DNA of 64,000 bases from Brevundimonas sp. (lineage in GTDB: Bacteria; Pseudomonadota; Alphaproteobacteria; Caulobacterales; Caulobacteraceae), in contig NZ_JAQSDY010000021.1 of assembly GCF_029946145.1 (NCBI RefSeq), forward strand, positions 62,001 to 126,000, in the 5' to 3' direction. Shown here piece after piece: positions 39,522 through 48,838 of the stretch (position 1 is its first letter; every line of letters begins with the position of its first letter). The notes beneath the pieces were generated by a model. It had not been told where the DNA came from. It was given only the letters and a program-made list of their open reading frames with translations, and ran no database searches. The translations under genes and the position numbers were made by a program.

Positions 39522-40544
39522 TCAAAGCCTCGCCTCCAACCACATGCGCGCCACCTCTCTCGCGCCCTCATGCTCGATCCGGTCGACCACCTCGATCAGA
39601 AAGGCCTGGGTCAGCAGGGCCCGCGCCTCGTCGGCGGGCAGGCCGCGCTGCTGCATGTAGAACAGGGCGCTCTCGTCCAGATTTCCCACCGTATTGCCAT
39701 GCGCGCACTGCACGTCGTCAGCGTAGATCTCCAGCTCCGGCTTGGCGTCCACCTCGGCCCGTTCGCCCAGGATCAGGGCATGATGGCCCATCCGCGCATC
39801 GGTGCCGTCGGCCCCGCGCTCGACCACGATCTTGCCCTGGAAGACTCCGCGCGCCGTGTCGCGGACGACACCCTTGGTCAGCTGGCTGGTCAGGCCGTTG
39901 GCGGCCACATGATCGACCACGGTGGTCAGATCCGCCTGCCGCTCGCCCGACAGGACATAGACCCCGTCCAGCCGCACCTCGGCGCCCTGCGCGCGATGCG
40001 TCAGCTGCGTCTCCTGACGTTGCAGCTTGGCGCCGGTCGTCAGGATCGTCTGGCGATAGATCCCGCCCGCCTCGACCTTCACCAGCGCCTGGGTGATCGA
40101 GATGGCGTCCGCCGGCTCGTCGGTCAGCACCAGCCGGGTCACCTCGGCGCCGCGCGCCACGTCCAGCTCCAGCCGGTTGTGCGCGACCCAGGCCGAGCCG
40201 TGGCCCTCGTGGGTCTCAAGCAGCAGCAGCTTCGCCCCCGCCCGCACCGAGATGCGCGCTGTCAGGGCGTGCCCCGTCCCCTCCGCCCGCGAGATCAGGC
40301 GCAGCCGCACGGTCTTCTCACCGGAGACCATCAGCTGGGTCTCGCCCACCGCGCGCCCATTGACGAACACCATCGCCTCGCCGCCCAGCGCCTCGAACGG
40401 CCCACCCCCCACCAGCGGCACCGTCGCCGACGGCGAAGGCGCGGGCGCCTCGCGCAGATGACGGCGCAGGTCCGAATATTTCCACGCCTCGACGCGGCGG
40501 GTCGGGAAGGATGAGGGGTCGCGCAGGTCGATGGCCAAACTCAT
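39522..40544 (-). CDS. sufD: Fe-S cluster assembly protein SufD
   Basis: SufD partners SufB in the SufBC2D scaffold complex. The 340-residue product has RRVEAWKYSDLR near the N-terminus and a beta-helix core. The C-terminal part contains CAHGNTVGNLDESALFYMQQRG, here as QCAHG...ESALFYM, and LPADEARALL. ATG 40544 was chosen: directly upstream is AAGGGGAGAAGGGC, the edge of the repeat 40547-40704. The open frame further upstream only translates repeat and sufC shadow. Confidence 0.93.
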   Translation of the reverse strand: MSLAIDLRDPSSFPTRRVEAWKYSDLRRHLREAPAPSPSATVPLVGGGPFEALGGEAMVFVNGRAVGETQLMVSGEKTVRLRLISRAEGTGHALTARISVRAGAKLLLLETHEGHGSAWVAHNRLELDVARGAEVTRLVLTDEPADAISITQALVKVEAGGIYRQTILTTGAKLQRQETQLTHRAQGAEVRLDGVYVLSGERQADLTTVVDHVAANGLTSQLTKGVVRDTARGVFQGKIVVERGADGTDARMGHHALILGERAEVDAKPELEIYADDVQCAHGNTVGNLDESALFYMQQRGLPADEARALLTQAFLIEVVDRIEHEGAREVARMWLEARL

Positions 40545-40546
40545 GC

Positions 40547-40704
40547 CCTTCTCCCCTTGCGGGAGAGGGTGGCAGCCGAAGGCTGACGGATGAGGGGTCG
40601 CACTGCTCTGTCCGGAATGATCGGGGAAGAGGACTCGGCGCCGCCTGCGCGACCCCTCATCCGACCCGCTGCGCGGGCCACCTTCTCCCGCAAGGGGAGA
40701 AGGG
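40547..40704. repeat. Palindromic repeat filling the sufC-sufD gap
   Basis: CCCTTCTCCCCTTGCGGGAG (40547-40566) pairs with CTCCCGCAAGGGGAGAAGGG (40685-40704) almost perfectly. Inside are a second inverted pair, GGATGAGGGGTCGC (40588-40601) and GCGACCCCTCATCC (40649-40662), and a GGTGGC/GGCCACC pair. It fills the whole 163-bp gap, and its sufD-proximal end is the sufD ribosome-binding site. Confidence 0.88.
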
Positions 40705-40707
40705 TCA

Positions 40708-41457
40708 TCAAGCGGCTTCCGGCAGATACTTGTCGTACCCTTCCGCCTCCAGCTGATGCGCCAGTTCCGGCCCGCCGGACGCCACGATCCGCCCGCCGGC
40801 CAGCACATGCACCCGGTCCGGTTTGATGTAGTCCAGCAGCCGCTGATAGTGGGTGATGACCAGCATGGCGCGGTCGGGACTGCGCAGGGCGTTGACCCCC
40901 TCGGCCACGATCCTCAGGGCGTCGATGTCGAGGCCCGAATCCGTCTCGTCGAGGATCAGCAGCGACGGCTCCAGCAGGGCCATCTGCAGGATCTCCATCC
41001 GCTTCTTCTCGCCGCCCGAGAAGCCGACGTTCAGCGGCCGCTTGAGCATGTCGAAGTCCATCTTCAGCGACGTCGCCGCCGCCTTGACCAGCTTCAGGAA
41101 GGCGGGGGCCGACACCTCCTCCTCGCCGCGCGCCCGCTTCTGGGCGTTCAGCGCCGTGCGCACGAAGGTCAGGGCCGGGACGCCGGGAATCTCGATCGGA
41201 TACTGGAACGACAGGAACACGCCCTTCGCCGCGCGCTCGGCCGGCTCGAGGGCCAGCAGGTCCTCGCCCTTCCACGACACGGCGCCCTCGGTCGCCTCAT
41301 AGCCGGGCCGACCGGCCACAGCGTAGCCCAGCGTCGACTTGCCGGCCCCGTTCGGCCCCATGATGGCGTGCACCTCGCCCGCCGGAACGTCGAGCGTCAG
41401 CCCCTTGAGGATCGGCTTGTCGCCGACGGAAACGTGGAGGTTGGAAATGGAGAGCAT
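40708..41457 (-). CDS. sufC: Fe-S cluster assembly ATPase SufC
   Basis: SufC is the ABC-type ATPase of the SufBC2D complex. The 249-residue product has Walker A GPNGAGKST near residue 34, FSFQYP-type Q-loop (LSFQYPIEIPGV), signature FSGGEKKRMEILQ, Walker B LLILDETDSGLD and THYQR. ATG 41457 was chosen; GTG 41466, three codons earlier, overlaps the stop of the preceding small gene as GTGA and may be used instead. Confidence 0.95.
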   Translation of the reverse strand: MLSISNLHVSVGDKPILKGLTLDVPAGEVHAIMGPNGAGKSTLGYAVAGRPGYEATEGAVSWKGEDLLALEPAERAAKGVFLSFQYPIEIPGVPALTFVRTALNAQKRARGEEEVSAPAFLKLVKAAATSLKMDFDMLKRPLNVGFSGGEKKRMEILQMALLEPSLLILDETDSGLDIDALRIVAEGVNALRSPDRAMLVITHYQRLLDYIKPDRVHVLAGGRIVASGGPELAHQLEAEGYDKYLPEAA

Positions 41458-41462
41458 TGAAT

Positions 41463-41699
41463 TCACAGGTCTGACCTCGTCGAAACGAAGCCGTTGTAGA
41501 TAAGGATGAAGACGACCAGAGCGCCGAGAACGATCTGACCGGCCAACCACTGGCCCGAAGTCAGAAGGACCATGCCCAGTCCGCCGAATGCGAGAAAACC
41601 GACCATTCCGGCAAGGGCGTACCGCCTGGCCTTGGGGCCGCGTGGGTAGAAATGGCCAAACCGGCTCTTTCGGAAAAAGCGTTCGTGGAAACTGCTCAC
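41463..41699 (-). CDS. Small membrane protein between sufB and sufC
   Basis: Unrecognised 78-residue protein: a basic N-terminal 30 residues (FFRKSRFGHFYPRGPKARR) then two hydrophobic segments (about residues 32-52 and 56-72). GTG 41699 has GGAAGGGAG 7-8 bp upstream and overlaps, as GTGA, a TGA that closes a diverged copy of the sufB C-terminal coding tail. That arrangement implies it once followed sufB directly. Its own stop overlaps the GTG option for sufC. Confidence 0.65.
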   Translation of the reverse strand: MSSFHERFFRKSRFGHFYPRGPKARRYALAGMVGFLAFGGLGMVLLTSGQWLAGQIVLGALVVFILIYNGFVSTRSDL

Positions 41700-41731
41700 C
41701 CCACGCTCCCTTCCAGACACATCGCCACCCT
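41696..41731 (-). pseudogene. Orphan copy of the sufB 3' end
   Basis: Read on the minus strand, this stretch encodes VAMCLEGSVG then TGA. The intact SufB 600 bp away ends [10 protein letters not shown] then TGA. The nucleotides agree at 24 of 33 positions by hand alignment; most differences are synonymous (for example AGC versus TCC for Ser). It lies on the far side of the GIY-YIG cassette and still overlaps the next gene's GTG start. Confidence 0.6.
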
Positions 41732-41736
41732 AAATT

Positions 41737-41876
41737 CCGTCATCCTCGGGCTTGTCCCGAGGACCCATTTGTCAGCATGCGCGAACCGCAAGTCAGTGCT
41801 CGCGGACCGGTGCGTCAAACCCGACCAAGCCATGCCGCCGAACGATGGGTCCTCGGGACAAGCCCGAGGATGACGG
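41737..41876. repeat. Inverted repeat pair downstream of the GIY-YIG gene
   Basis: CCGTCATCCTCGGGCTTGTC (41737-41756, continuing to 41768) and its exact reverse complement, ending GACAAGCCCGAGGATGACGG (41845-41876), are 32-bp arms around 76 bp. A third arm copy, in the same orientation as the second, stands at 42255-42286 on the other side of the nuclease gene. Confidence 0.92.
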
Positions 41877-41898
41877 GAGGTGGGGCGAGGAGCGGACG

Positions 41899-42234
41899 CT
41901 ATTCGTCCGTCGGCCCATGCTTCCAAACCGGCGGACGATCCCATTCCAGCGACAGGTCGTCCCAGTGCGGATTGTCCCGTTCGATCAGATTGATCTTCCA
42001 GTCGCGCAGATAGCGTTTGATCGCCTTCTCGCGCTTGATCGCGACCGTCATGAACTCGAACGTCTCGAACCAGACCAGCCTCTTCAACCCATACTTGCTG
42101 GTGAAACCGGCGAACGTCCCGTCTCGGTGCTGCTGAACCCGCTGATACAGATTGCTGGTCACGCCGACGTACAGCGTGCCGTACGGTCCGTTGGTCATGA
42201 TGTAGACGGCGATCAGGACTCGCTCTCTGCCCAT
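41899..42234 (-). CDS. Small GIY-YIG nuclease-domain protein, repeat-flanked
   Basis: A 111-residue single-domain GIY-YIG protein (UvrC/YhbQ-like fold). VYIMTNGPYGTLYVGVTSNL carries the two hallmark strands as VYI and LYVG, followed by LYQRVQQHRDG with the conserved Arg. Further on are KRLVWFETF (likely metal-site Glu) and AIKREKAIKRYLRDWK. ATG 42234 was chosen. It lies inside the suf operon, in the same direction, with 32-bp repeat arms on both sides and a duplicated sufB tail beyond. Family members are nucleases or presumed nucleases; the target is unknown. Confidence 0.85.
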   Translation of the reverse strand: MGRERVLIAVYIMTNGPYGTLYVGVTSNLYQRVQQHRDGTFAGFTSKYGLKRLVWFETFEFMTVAIKREKAIKRYLRDWKINLIERDNPHWDDLSLEWDRPPVWKHGPTDE

Positions 42235-42254
42235 AAGGTTGAGCTTGCGGCGCC

Positions 42255-42286
42255 ATGGGTCCTCGGGACAAGCCCGAGGATGACGG
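42255..42286. repeat. Third copy of the 32-bp repeat arm, between GIY-YIG gene and sufB
   Basis: ATGGGTCCTCGGGACAAGCC continuing to GAGGATGACGG is identical to 41845-41876. The two direct copies therefore bracket the GIY-YIG gene. It ends 11 bp before the sufB stop codon. Confidence 0.92.
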
Positions 42287-42296
42287 ATTGTGGAGA

Positions 42297-43762
<1,466 letters not shown>

Positions 43763-43763
<1 letters not shown>

Positions 43764-44902
43764 CAGGCGTCGGCTTTCACGCGTTCGGCGGCCCGCTGGC
43801 GCTGTTTGGCGTAGGCCTCGACCCAGGCGGCGGCGAAGCGCTTCCAGTCGTCCTCGACCGTGCCCCAGCCGCCGGAAATGCGGATGCCGCCGGTGGCCAT
43901 GTCGATCCGTCCCGTGGCCAGGATGGCCCGCGACGGCTTGGTCTTGCCGGACGAACAGGCGCTGCCGGCCGAGACCATCAGACCCATCAGATCGAGGGTG
44001 ATCAGCTGCTGCGGGCTCTCCCAGTCGGGCACGGCCATGAACAGGGTGTTGGGCAGCCGCTCGGCGCCCTCGCCGATGATGGTCGCCCCGGCCGCCTTGA
44101 CCACGGCCTCGGCCGCGTCCCGCCAGACGGCGTGGGCCTGGGCGTCGGGCAGGTCACGCGCGGCGCAGACGGCGGCGGCTCCGAAGCCGGTGATTCCCGG
44201 CACATTCTCCGTCCCGGCCCGCAGGCCGCGCTCCTGTCCCGCGCCGTGCAGCATCTGGACCGCCTCGCGGCCCTCGCCCATCACCAGGGCCCCGACGCCC
44301 TGCGGCCCGCCCAGCTTGTGCGCCGACAGGGTCAGGCTGTCGGCCCGCAGCTCGCGGATATCGACCGGAATCTTGCCCGCCGACTGGATGGCGTCGACAT
44401 GCAGCCAACCGCCCGCGGCGCGGACCAGTCTCGCCGCCTCGACGATCGGCTGGATGACGCCGCTTTCGTTGTTGGCGTGATGGATGGCCACGACCGCCCG
44501 CCCCGGCTGTCCCAGCAGTTGCCGCAGCTTGTTCAGGTCCACGACGCCGCGCGCGTCCACGGGCAACATCCTGACCGGCTTGCCCGACGCCGTCGCCGCC
44601 TCGGCCACGCACGGATGCTCGGTCGCGCCCACGATCAGCCGCTCGCAGCCGGCCGCTATGGCGCTCAGGATCGCCTGGGCGTTCGATTCCGTGCCGCCGC
44701 TGGAGAACACCACCGAGGACGGATCGGCCCCGACCAGCTCGGCCACCTGCGCCCGCGCGGTCTCGACCCGCGCCCTCGCCCGACGGCCTGCGGCATGCAC
44801 GGCCGACGGATTGCCGTTGTCAGCCAGAGCCCGGGCCATCACGTCCTGCACCTCGGGACGCACCAGGCCCGAGGCGTTGTAGTCCAGATACACGCCGCTC
44901 AC
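43763..44902 (-). CDS. Cysteine desulfurase, IscS/NifS-like
   Basis: Second PLP-dependent desulfurase of the operon, group I-like. The 379-residue product has [15 protein letters not shown] at the start, [19 protein letters not shown] and [15 protein letters not shown] (PLP lysine). [10 protein letters not shown] and [10 protein letters not shown] carry the active-site Cys. GTG 44902 overlaps the iscR stop as GTGA; upstream open sequence is iscR shadow. An IscS-like gene between iscR and sufB is common in alphaproteobacteria, where SufS is encoded later in the same operon. Confidence 0.92.
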
Positions 44903-45372
44903 GCCGCCACTCCTACTTCCTCGGCGGTCGCGCGACGGCGCGCCCCGGTACGGTTCATCACCACGTCTTCCAGCGATACACCCGCCAGATAGCGATGGAT
45001 CTCGTCGCCCAGATCCTCCCACAGATTGTGGGTGATGCAGCGCTCGCCGGCCATCATGCAGCCCTTGGGCGCCGAATGGCCGATGCAGCGCGTGGCGCGG
45101 ATGGGCTCGTCGACCGCCAGCACGATCTCCGCGACCACCGTCTCGTTCGCCCCCTTGGCCAGCCGATAGCCGCCGCCCGGGCCCCGCACGCTCTGCACCA
45201 GACCGCTCTTCCGCAGCCGCGCGAACAGCTGTTCCAGATAGCTCAGCGAAATCTCCTGACGCGTCGCGATCTCGGCCAGGGACACGGCCCGGACCACGCC
45301 GTCGGCCTGCCCGTTCTTGGCCAGATCGGCCATCGCCATCACGGCGTATCGTCCCTTGGTCGACAGACGCAT
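44899..45372 (-). CDS. iscR: Rrf2-family Fe-S regulator IscR
   Basis: Rrf2 winged-helix regulator that senses Fe-S status through a bound cluster. The 157-residue product has MRLSTKGRYAVMAMADLA at the N-terminus. The helix-turn-helix is around SLSYLEQLFARLRKSGLV and the wing is VRGPGGGYRLAKG. The ligand region RCIGHSAPKGCMMAGERC continues to THNLW, with three cysteines plus the His. It leads the suf operon, and a palindrome over its own promoter suggests autoregulation. Confidence 0.93.
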   Translation of the reverse strand: MRLSTKGRYAVMAMADLAKNGQADGVVRAVSLAEIATRQEISLSYLEQLFARLRKSGLVQSVRGPGGGYRLAKGANETVVAEIVLAVDEPIRATRCIGHSAPKGCMMAGERCITHNLWEDLGDEIHRYLAGVSLEDVVMNRTGARRRATAEEVGVAA

Positions 45373-45453
45373 CGCGCACCTTCAAAAATCGCGCGCTTTT
45401 CGAGGGTCCTGTGCTAGAACCCGCGCCTTCGCAAAGGCGTCGGCGCGCAGGCT

Positions 45454-45483
45454 GGACTTAGAAAGTCCTACCGCTGCGGTCAA
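45454..45483 (-). promoter_or_regulatory. iscR-suf promoter overlapped by a palindromic operator
   Basis: On the minus strand TTGACC (45483-45478), a 17-base spacer and TAAGTC (45460-45455) form a promoter about 85 bp before the iscR ATG. A perfect inverted repeat, GGACTT-AGA-AAGTCC (45454-45468), covers the -10. It is the natural candidate for IscR binding; that assignment is inferred. Confidence 0.6.
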
Positions 45484-45542
45484 GTATTACGCAGCTGCGA
45501 AACGACAGTTGAACACGGAATTCCCCAAAGCGTTGGACCCAT

Positions 45543-46193
45543 ATGCCTGAAGTCATCCTGCCCGGCGCCTCTGGCCGTATCGAAGGCCGCTACTCCCCGG
45601 GCAAGCGCCCGAACGCGCCGATCGCGCTGATCCTGCATCCGCACCCCAAGGCGAACGGGCATATGAACAACCCGGTCACCGTGACCCTGTACCAGCTGTT
45701 CCAGAAGCGCGGCTTCGCGACGCTGCGATACAACAGCCGCGGCGTGGGCAAGTCGCAGGGCGAGTTTGACAGCGGCATCGGCGAGCTGGCCGACGCGGCC
45801 ACGGCCCTCGACTGGCTCCAGTCCAACAACCCGGGCGCCTCCCAGACCTGGGTCGCCGGCTATCAGTTCGGCGCCTATATCGGCATGCAGCTGTTGATGC
45901 GGCGCCCCGAGACGGACGGCTTCATCTCGGTCTCGCCGCCCTCGAACATGTACGATTTCAGCTTCCTGGCCCCCTGCCCCGCCTCGGGCCTGTTCCTGCA
46001 CGGCACCGCCGACACCGTCGTCCCGCCGGTCGAGGTCGAGCGCGTGGTCAACAAGCTGCGCACCCAGAAGGGCATCATCATCGACTATGAGCTCGAAGAG
46101 GGCGCGACCCACTTCTGGCAGGACCACATCGACGCCGTCGAACGCCGTGTCGGCGCCTATCTGGACAAGCGCCTGGCCGAAAAACCGGCCTGA
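45543..46193 (+). CDS. Alpha/beta-hydrolase-fold protein lacking the nucleophile serine
   Basis: A 216-residue alpha/beta-hydrolase (COG2945-like). ALILHPHPKANGHMNNP, NSRGVGKSQGEF, HGTADTVVPP (acid residue) and EGATHFWQ (His) are all in place. The nucleophile elbow, however, reads VAGYQFGAYIG, so Gln occupies the position where active relatives have Ser or Cys. Either it is non-catalytic or it works differently. ATG 45543 is divergent from iscR, and the next gene follows after 2 bp. Confidence 0.85.
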   Translation: MPEVILPGASGRIEGRYSPGKRPNAPIALILHPHPKANGHMNNPVTVTLYQLFQKRGFATLRYNSRGVGKSQGEFDSGIGELADAATALDWLQSNNPGASQTWVAGYQFGAYIGMQLLMRRPETDGFISVSPPSNMYDFSFLAPCPASGLFLHGTADTVVPPVEVERVVNKLRTQKGIIIDYELEEGATHFWQDHIDAVERRVGAYLDKRLAEKPA

Positions 46194-46195
46194 TC

Positions 46196-47005
46196 ATGCG
46201 TCGGGTCGCCCTGATCGCCGCCCTGACGTTGTCTGGCGCGCCGGCGCTGGCGCAGAGTCCCGCGCTGGAACGTGAGTTCTGCGCGGCCCGTCCCGGCAAG
46301 GGCACGCCCACCTGCATTCTCGACCAGGGCCGCTGGCAGCTGGAGCTCGGCCTGGTCGACTTCGCCCGCCGGCGCGATGATCAGACACGGACCACCGACT
46401 GGGCCGCCGGAGATATCTTCATCCGGCACGGCGTCTCTCCGACCACGGAAATCCAGTTCGGCGTCACCGCCTACAATCGCCAGTCCGCGACCGACCGGAC
46501 CAGCGGCGTCTCCGACGTCGTCGAAGGGGTCGGCGACATCACCCTCGGCATAGCCCATTCGCTGGCCAACCCGGACGGTTCGGGCCTCTCGGTGGCCTTG
46601 GCCGCCTATGTGACCGCCCCCACGGGTTCGCGCGCCTTTCGCGCGGACGGGGTTGAGGGCGGCGTCATCCTGCCGGTCTCAGTGCCGCTGAACGATGACT
46701 GGAGTCTCGGTCTGTCGCCAGGCGTCGATGTGGTCGCCGATAGCGACGGCGACGGTCGTCACGCGGCCTATGCGATGGCCGCGGGCGTCGGCCGCATGGT
46801 TGGCGACTGGGCCCTGGGGGTCGAGCTGTGGGCCAGCCGCGACGAAGACCCCCTGGCCCCCTCGACCCAGGCGACCTTCGACCTGACCGCAGTGTGGTCG
46901 CCCCCTCGCATGGCCGACACCCAGCTGGATTTCGGACTCAATTTCGGCCTCAATGAGGACAGCCCGGACGTCGAGATCGGGATCGGTCTGGCGCGGCGCT
47001 TCTGA
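46196..47005 (+). CDS. Outer-membrane transporter-like protein (phenol MetA-pathway family)
   Basis: A 269-residue exported beta-barrel-type protein resembling the Phenol_MetA_deg family. It has a signal peptide (about residues 1-19, ending PALAQ), alternating beta-strand patterns throughout (TEIQFGVTAY, LDFGLNFGLNED) and a terminal aromatic residue (LARRF) typical of outer-membrane barrels. It starts 2 bp after the hydrolase-like gene, so the two are likely cotranscribed. Substrate is not inferable. Confidence 0.75.
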   Translation: MRRVALIAALTLSGAPALAQSPALEREFCAARPGKGTPTCILDQGRWQLELGLVDFARRRDDQTRTTDWAAGDIFIRHGVSPTTEIQFGVTAYNRQSATDRTSGVSDVVEGVGDITLGIAHSLANPDGSGLSVALAAYVTAPTGSRAFRADGVEGGVILPVSVPLNDDWSLGLSPGVDVVADSDGDGRHAAYAMAAGVGRMVGDWALGVELWASRDEDPLAPSTQATFDLTAVWSPPRMADTQLDFGLNFGLNEDSPDVEIGIGLARRF

Positions 47006-47008
47006 CGA

Positions 47009-48211
47009 TCAGTAGAGCAGGAACGGCTTCCGCAGTTCCACCCACGCCGCCTCGTCCGGCCCGGCCAGGGCCTCGAGATCGGCCGGCGTCGCCGCCAGAT
47101 CGTCGACCCATTGCCGCAGGCCCGGCCCGCCGTTGATCACGTCGATGGCCAGCTTGTCGAAGACGTATTCGTACGGGAAGTCCCGCCACAGGGCGTAGTC
47201 CGGATACAGCCGCCGGATCGCCTTGAACCCCAGCGCCTGCAGCCGCCACGGCCGGAACGCCGCGTGGTCATAGGCCGGGTCGTCGACGTGGATCTGCAGC
47301 CCGTTGCACAAGGCTCCGACGTGCTTGTGGAATGTCGGCTCGAACCAGCAGTCGCGCAGCCGGCAGCCGTCCAGCCATTCCGGCGCGAACGCCTGCATCT
47401 CCGCGATCACGGCCCGCGCGTCGATGTCCGGCGCCCCGAACAGCTCCAGGGGCCGCGTCGTGCCGCGTCCCTCGGACAGGGTCGTGCCCTCCAGCATCAC
47501 CGTCCCGGCATAGGCCCGCGCCATCGACAGGTTCGCCGCATTGGGGCTCGGATTGATCCAGCTGCGCTCCCCGCTCGGCCAGCCGAAGCCCGGCCCCTGC
47601 CCGGGCGCCCAGCCCTGCATCTCGATGACGCGGTAGTCCACGTCCAGCCTGAAGTGATCGATGAACCAGCGGCCCATCTCGCCCAGGGTCATGCCGTGCC
47701 GCATCGGCATCGGCCCGGCCCCGACGAAACTCTCCCAGCCGGGCAGCAGGGTCGTCCCCTCGACCGGTCGTCCGGCCGGGTTGGGGCGGTCCAGCACCCA
47801 CACCGCCTTGCCGTGCTTCGCGGACTCCTCGAGCACATAGAGCAGGGTCGTCACGAAGGTGTAGATGCGGCAGCCCAGGTCCTGCATGTCGACCAGCAGG
47901 ACGTCGAACGTCTGCATCGACGCCGCCGTCGGCCGGCGCGCCTCGCCATACAGGCTGAACACCGGAATGCCGTGCCGCGGATCGGTGAAGTCCGGCGACT
48001 CCATCATATTGTCCTGCAGGTCGCCGCGCATGCCGTGCTGGGGCCCGAACGCCGCCGTGACGTTCAGGTCGTCGCACGCCATCAGCGCGTCCAGCGAATG
48101 CGTCAGGTCCGCCGTCACCGACGCCGGATGCCCCAGCAGGGCGACCCTGCGCCCCTTCAGCGCCGCCCGCAGATCGGGCTCGGACAGCAGGCGGTCGATG
48201 CCGAATTTCAT
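47009..48211 (-). CDS. NamZ-like exo-beta-N-acetylmuramidase (DUF1343 family)
   Basis: The DUF1343 family includes NamZ, which removes terminal N-acetylmuramic acid from peptidoglycan fragments. The 400-residue product has LLGHPASVT, AAFGPQHGMRGDLQDNM, LVDMQDLGCRIYTF, DRPNPAGRPVEGTTL and SPNAANLSMARAYAGTVMLEGT. No signal peptide is apparent, suggesting cytoplasmic recycling. The gene starts with ATG 48211, overlapping the DOMON-like stop as ATGA. Confidence 0.88.
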   Translation of the reverse strand: MKFGIDRLLSEPDLRAALKGRRVALLGHPASVTADLTHSLDALMACDDLNVTAAFGPQHGMRGDLQDNMMESPDFTDPRHGIPVFSLYGEARRPTAASMQTFDVLLVDMQDLGCRIYTFVTTLLYVLEESAKHGKAVWVLDRPNPAGRPVEGTTLLPGWESFVGAGPMPMRHGMTLGEMGRWFIDHFRLDVDYRVIEMQGWAPGQGPGFGWPSGERSWINPSPNAANLSMARAYAGTVMLEGTTLSEGRGTTRPLELFGAPDIDARAVIAEMQAFAPEWLDGCRLRDCWFEPTFHKHVGALCNGLQIHVDDPAYDHAAFRPWRLQALGFKAIRRLYPDYALWRDFPYEYVFDKLAIDVINGGPGLRQWVDDLAATPADLEALAGPDEAAWVELRKPFLLY

Positions 48212-48786
48212 GCGGGCTCCACGGCGGGCAGGTCGAGGGCGAAAGCGTCGGAATGGTGGAAGTCCGGTTGCCCGGTCGCATGGGCCAGCGCCCACCAGGC
48301 CTTGCCGCCGTCCGCGTCCTCGATGACAGCCGAAAGCCCGAGTCGCCAGTCGGACCGGGCCAGTTCCGGCGCGCCGCCGAGGTCGATCAGCGCCTCGAGT
48401 TCATGGCGCTCGGGATACGAACGACTCTCGATCCGCGGCGATGGCATGTCGAGGTTCTCCATTCCCTCGCGATAGGCGTCGAATCGATAGGCCGCCCACC
48501 GCGTCGATGGCGACAGGTTGATCTCGCAATAGGCCTCGCCCGTCGGCGTCCGGATGAAGGCCTCCAGGCAGGTATGCCGCCACAGGTGATCGACCCGGGC
48601 GGACTCCGCCATAGGCGGCAGCTTCAGTTCGTCCGCCGGCGCATGGATCACATACAGCAGGGCCAGCCGCCCGTGCTGCGGGCGCCAGGCCGTGACCTCG
48701 ACCCGCGACGCCGCCTCGCCCGCGGAGTCCGCGTGGCGCAGCAAAGACCGTCGCTGTCCGGATGCTCCGGCGGTTCGCGCTTCCAT
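48208..48786 (-). CDS. DOMON-like domain protein
   Basis: A 192-residue protein matching the DOMON-like family seen in proteobacteria. The core [20 protein letters not shown] continues to [24 protein letters not shown] domains bind haem or sugars. No signal peptide is visible. Overlap with the NamZ-like gene suggests a role connected with cell-wall sugar metabolism, which is inference from context only. Confidence 0.78.
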   Translation of the reverse strand: MEARTAGASGQRRSLLRHADSAGEAASRVEVTAWRPQHGRLALLYVIHAPADELKLPPMAESARVDHLWRHTCLEAFIRTPTGEAYCEINLSPSTRWAAYRFDAYREGMENLDMPSPRIESRSYPERHELEALIDLGGAPELARSDWRLGLSAVIEDADGGKAWWALAHATGQPDFHHSDAFALDLPAVEPA

Positions 48787-48838
48787 ACGCCCGTGCTACA
48801 CGCCCCTTCCCTCCCAAGCCAAGCCCGATCCCCCGCCC

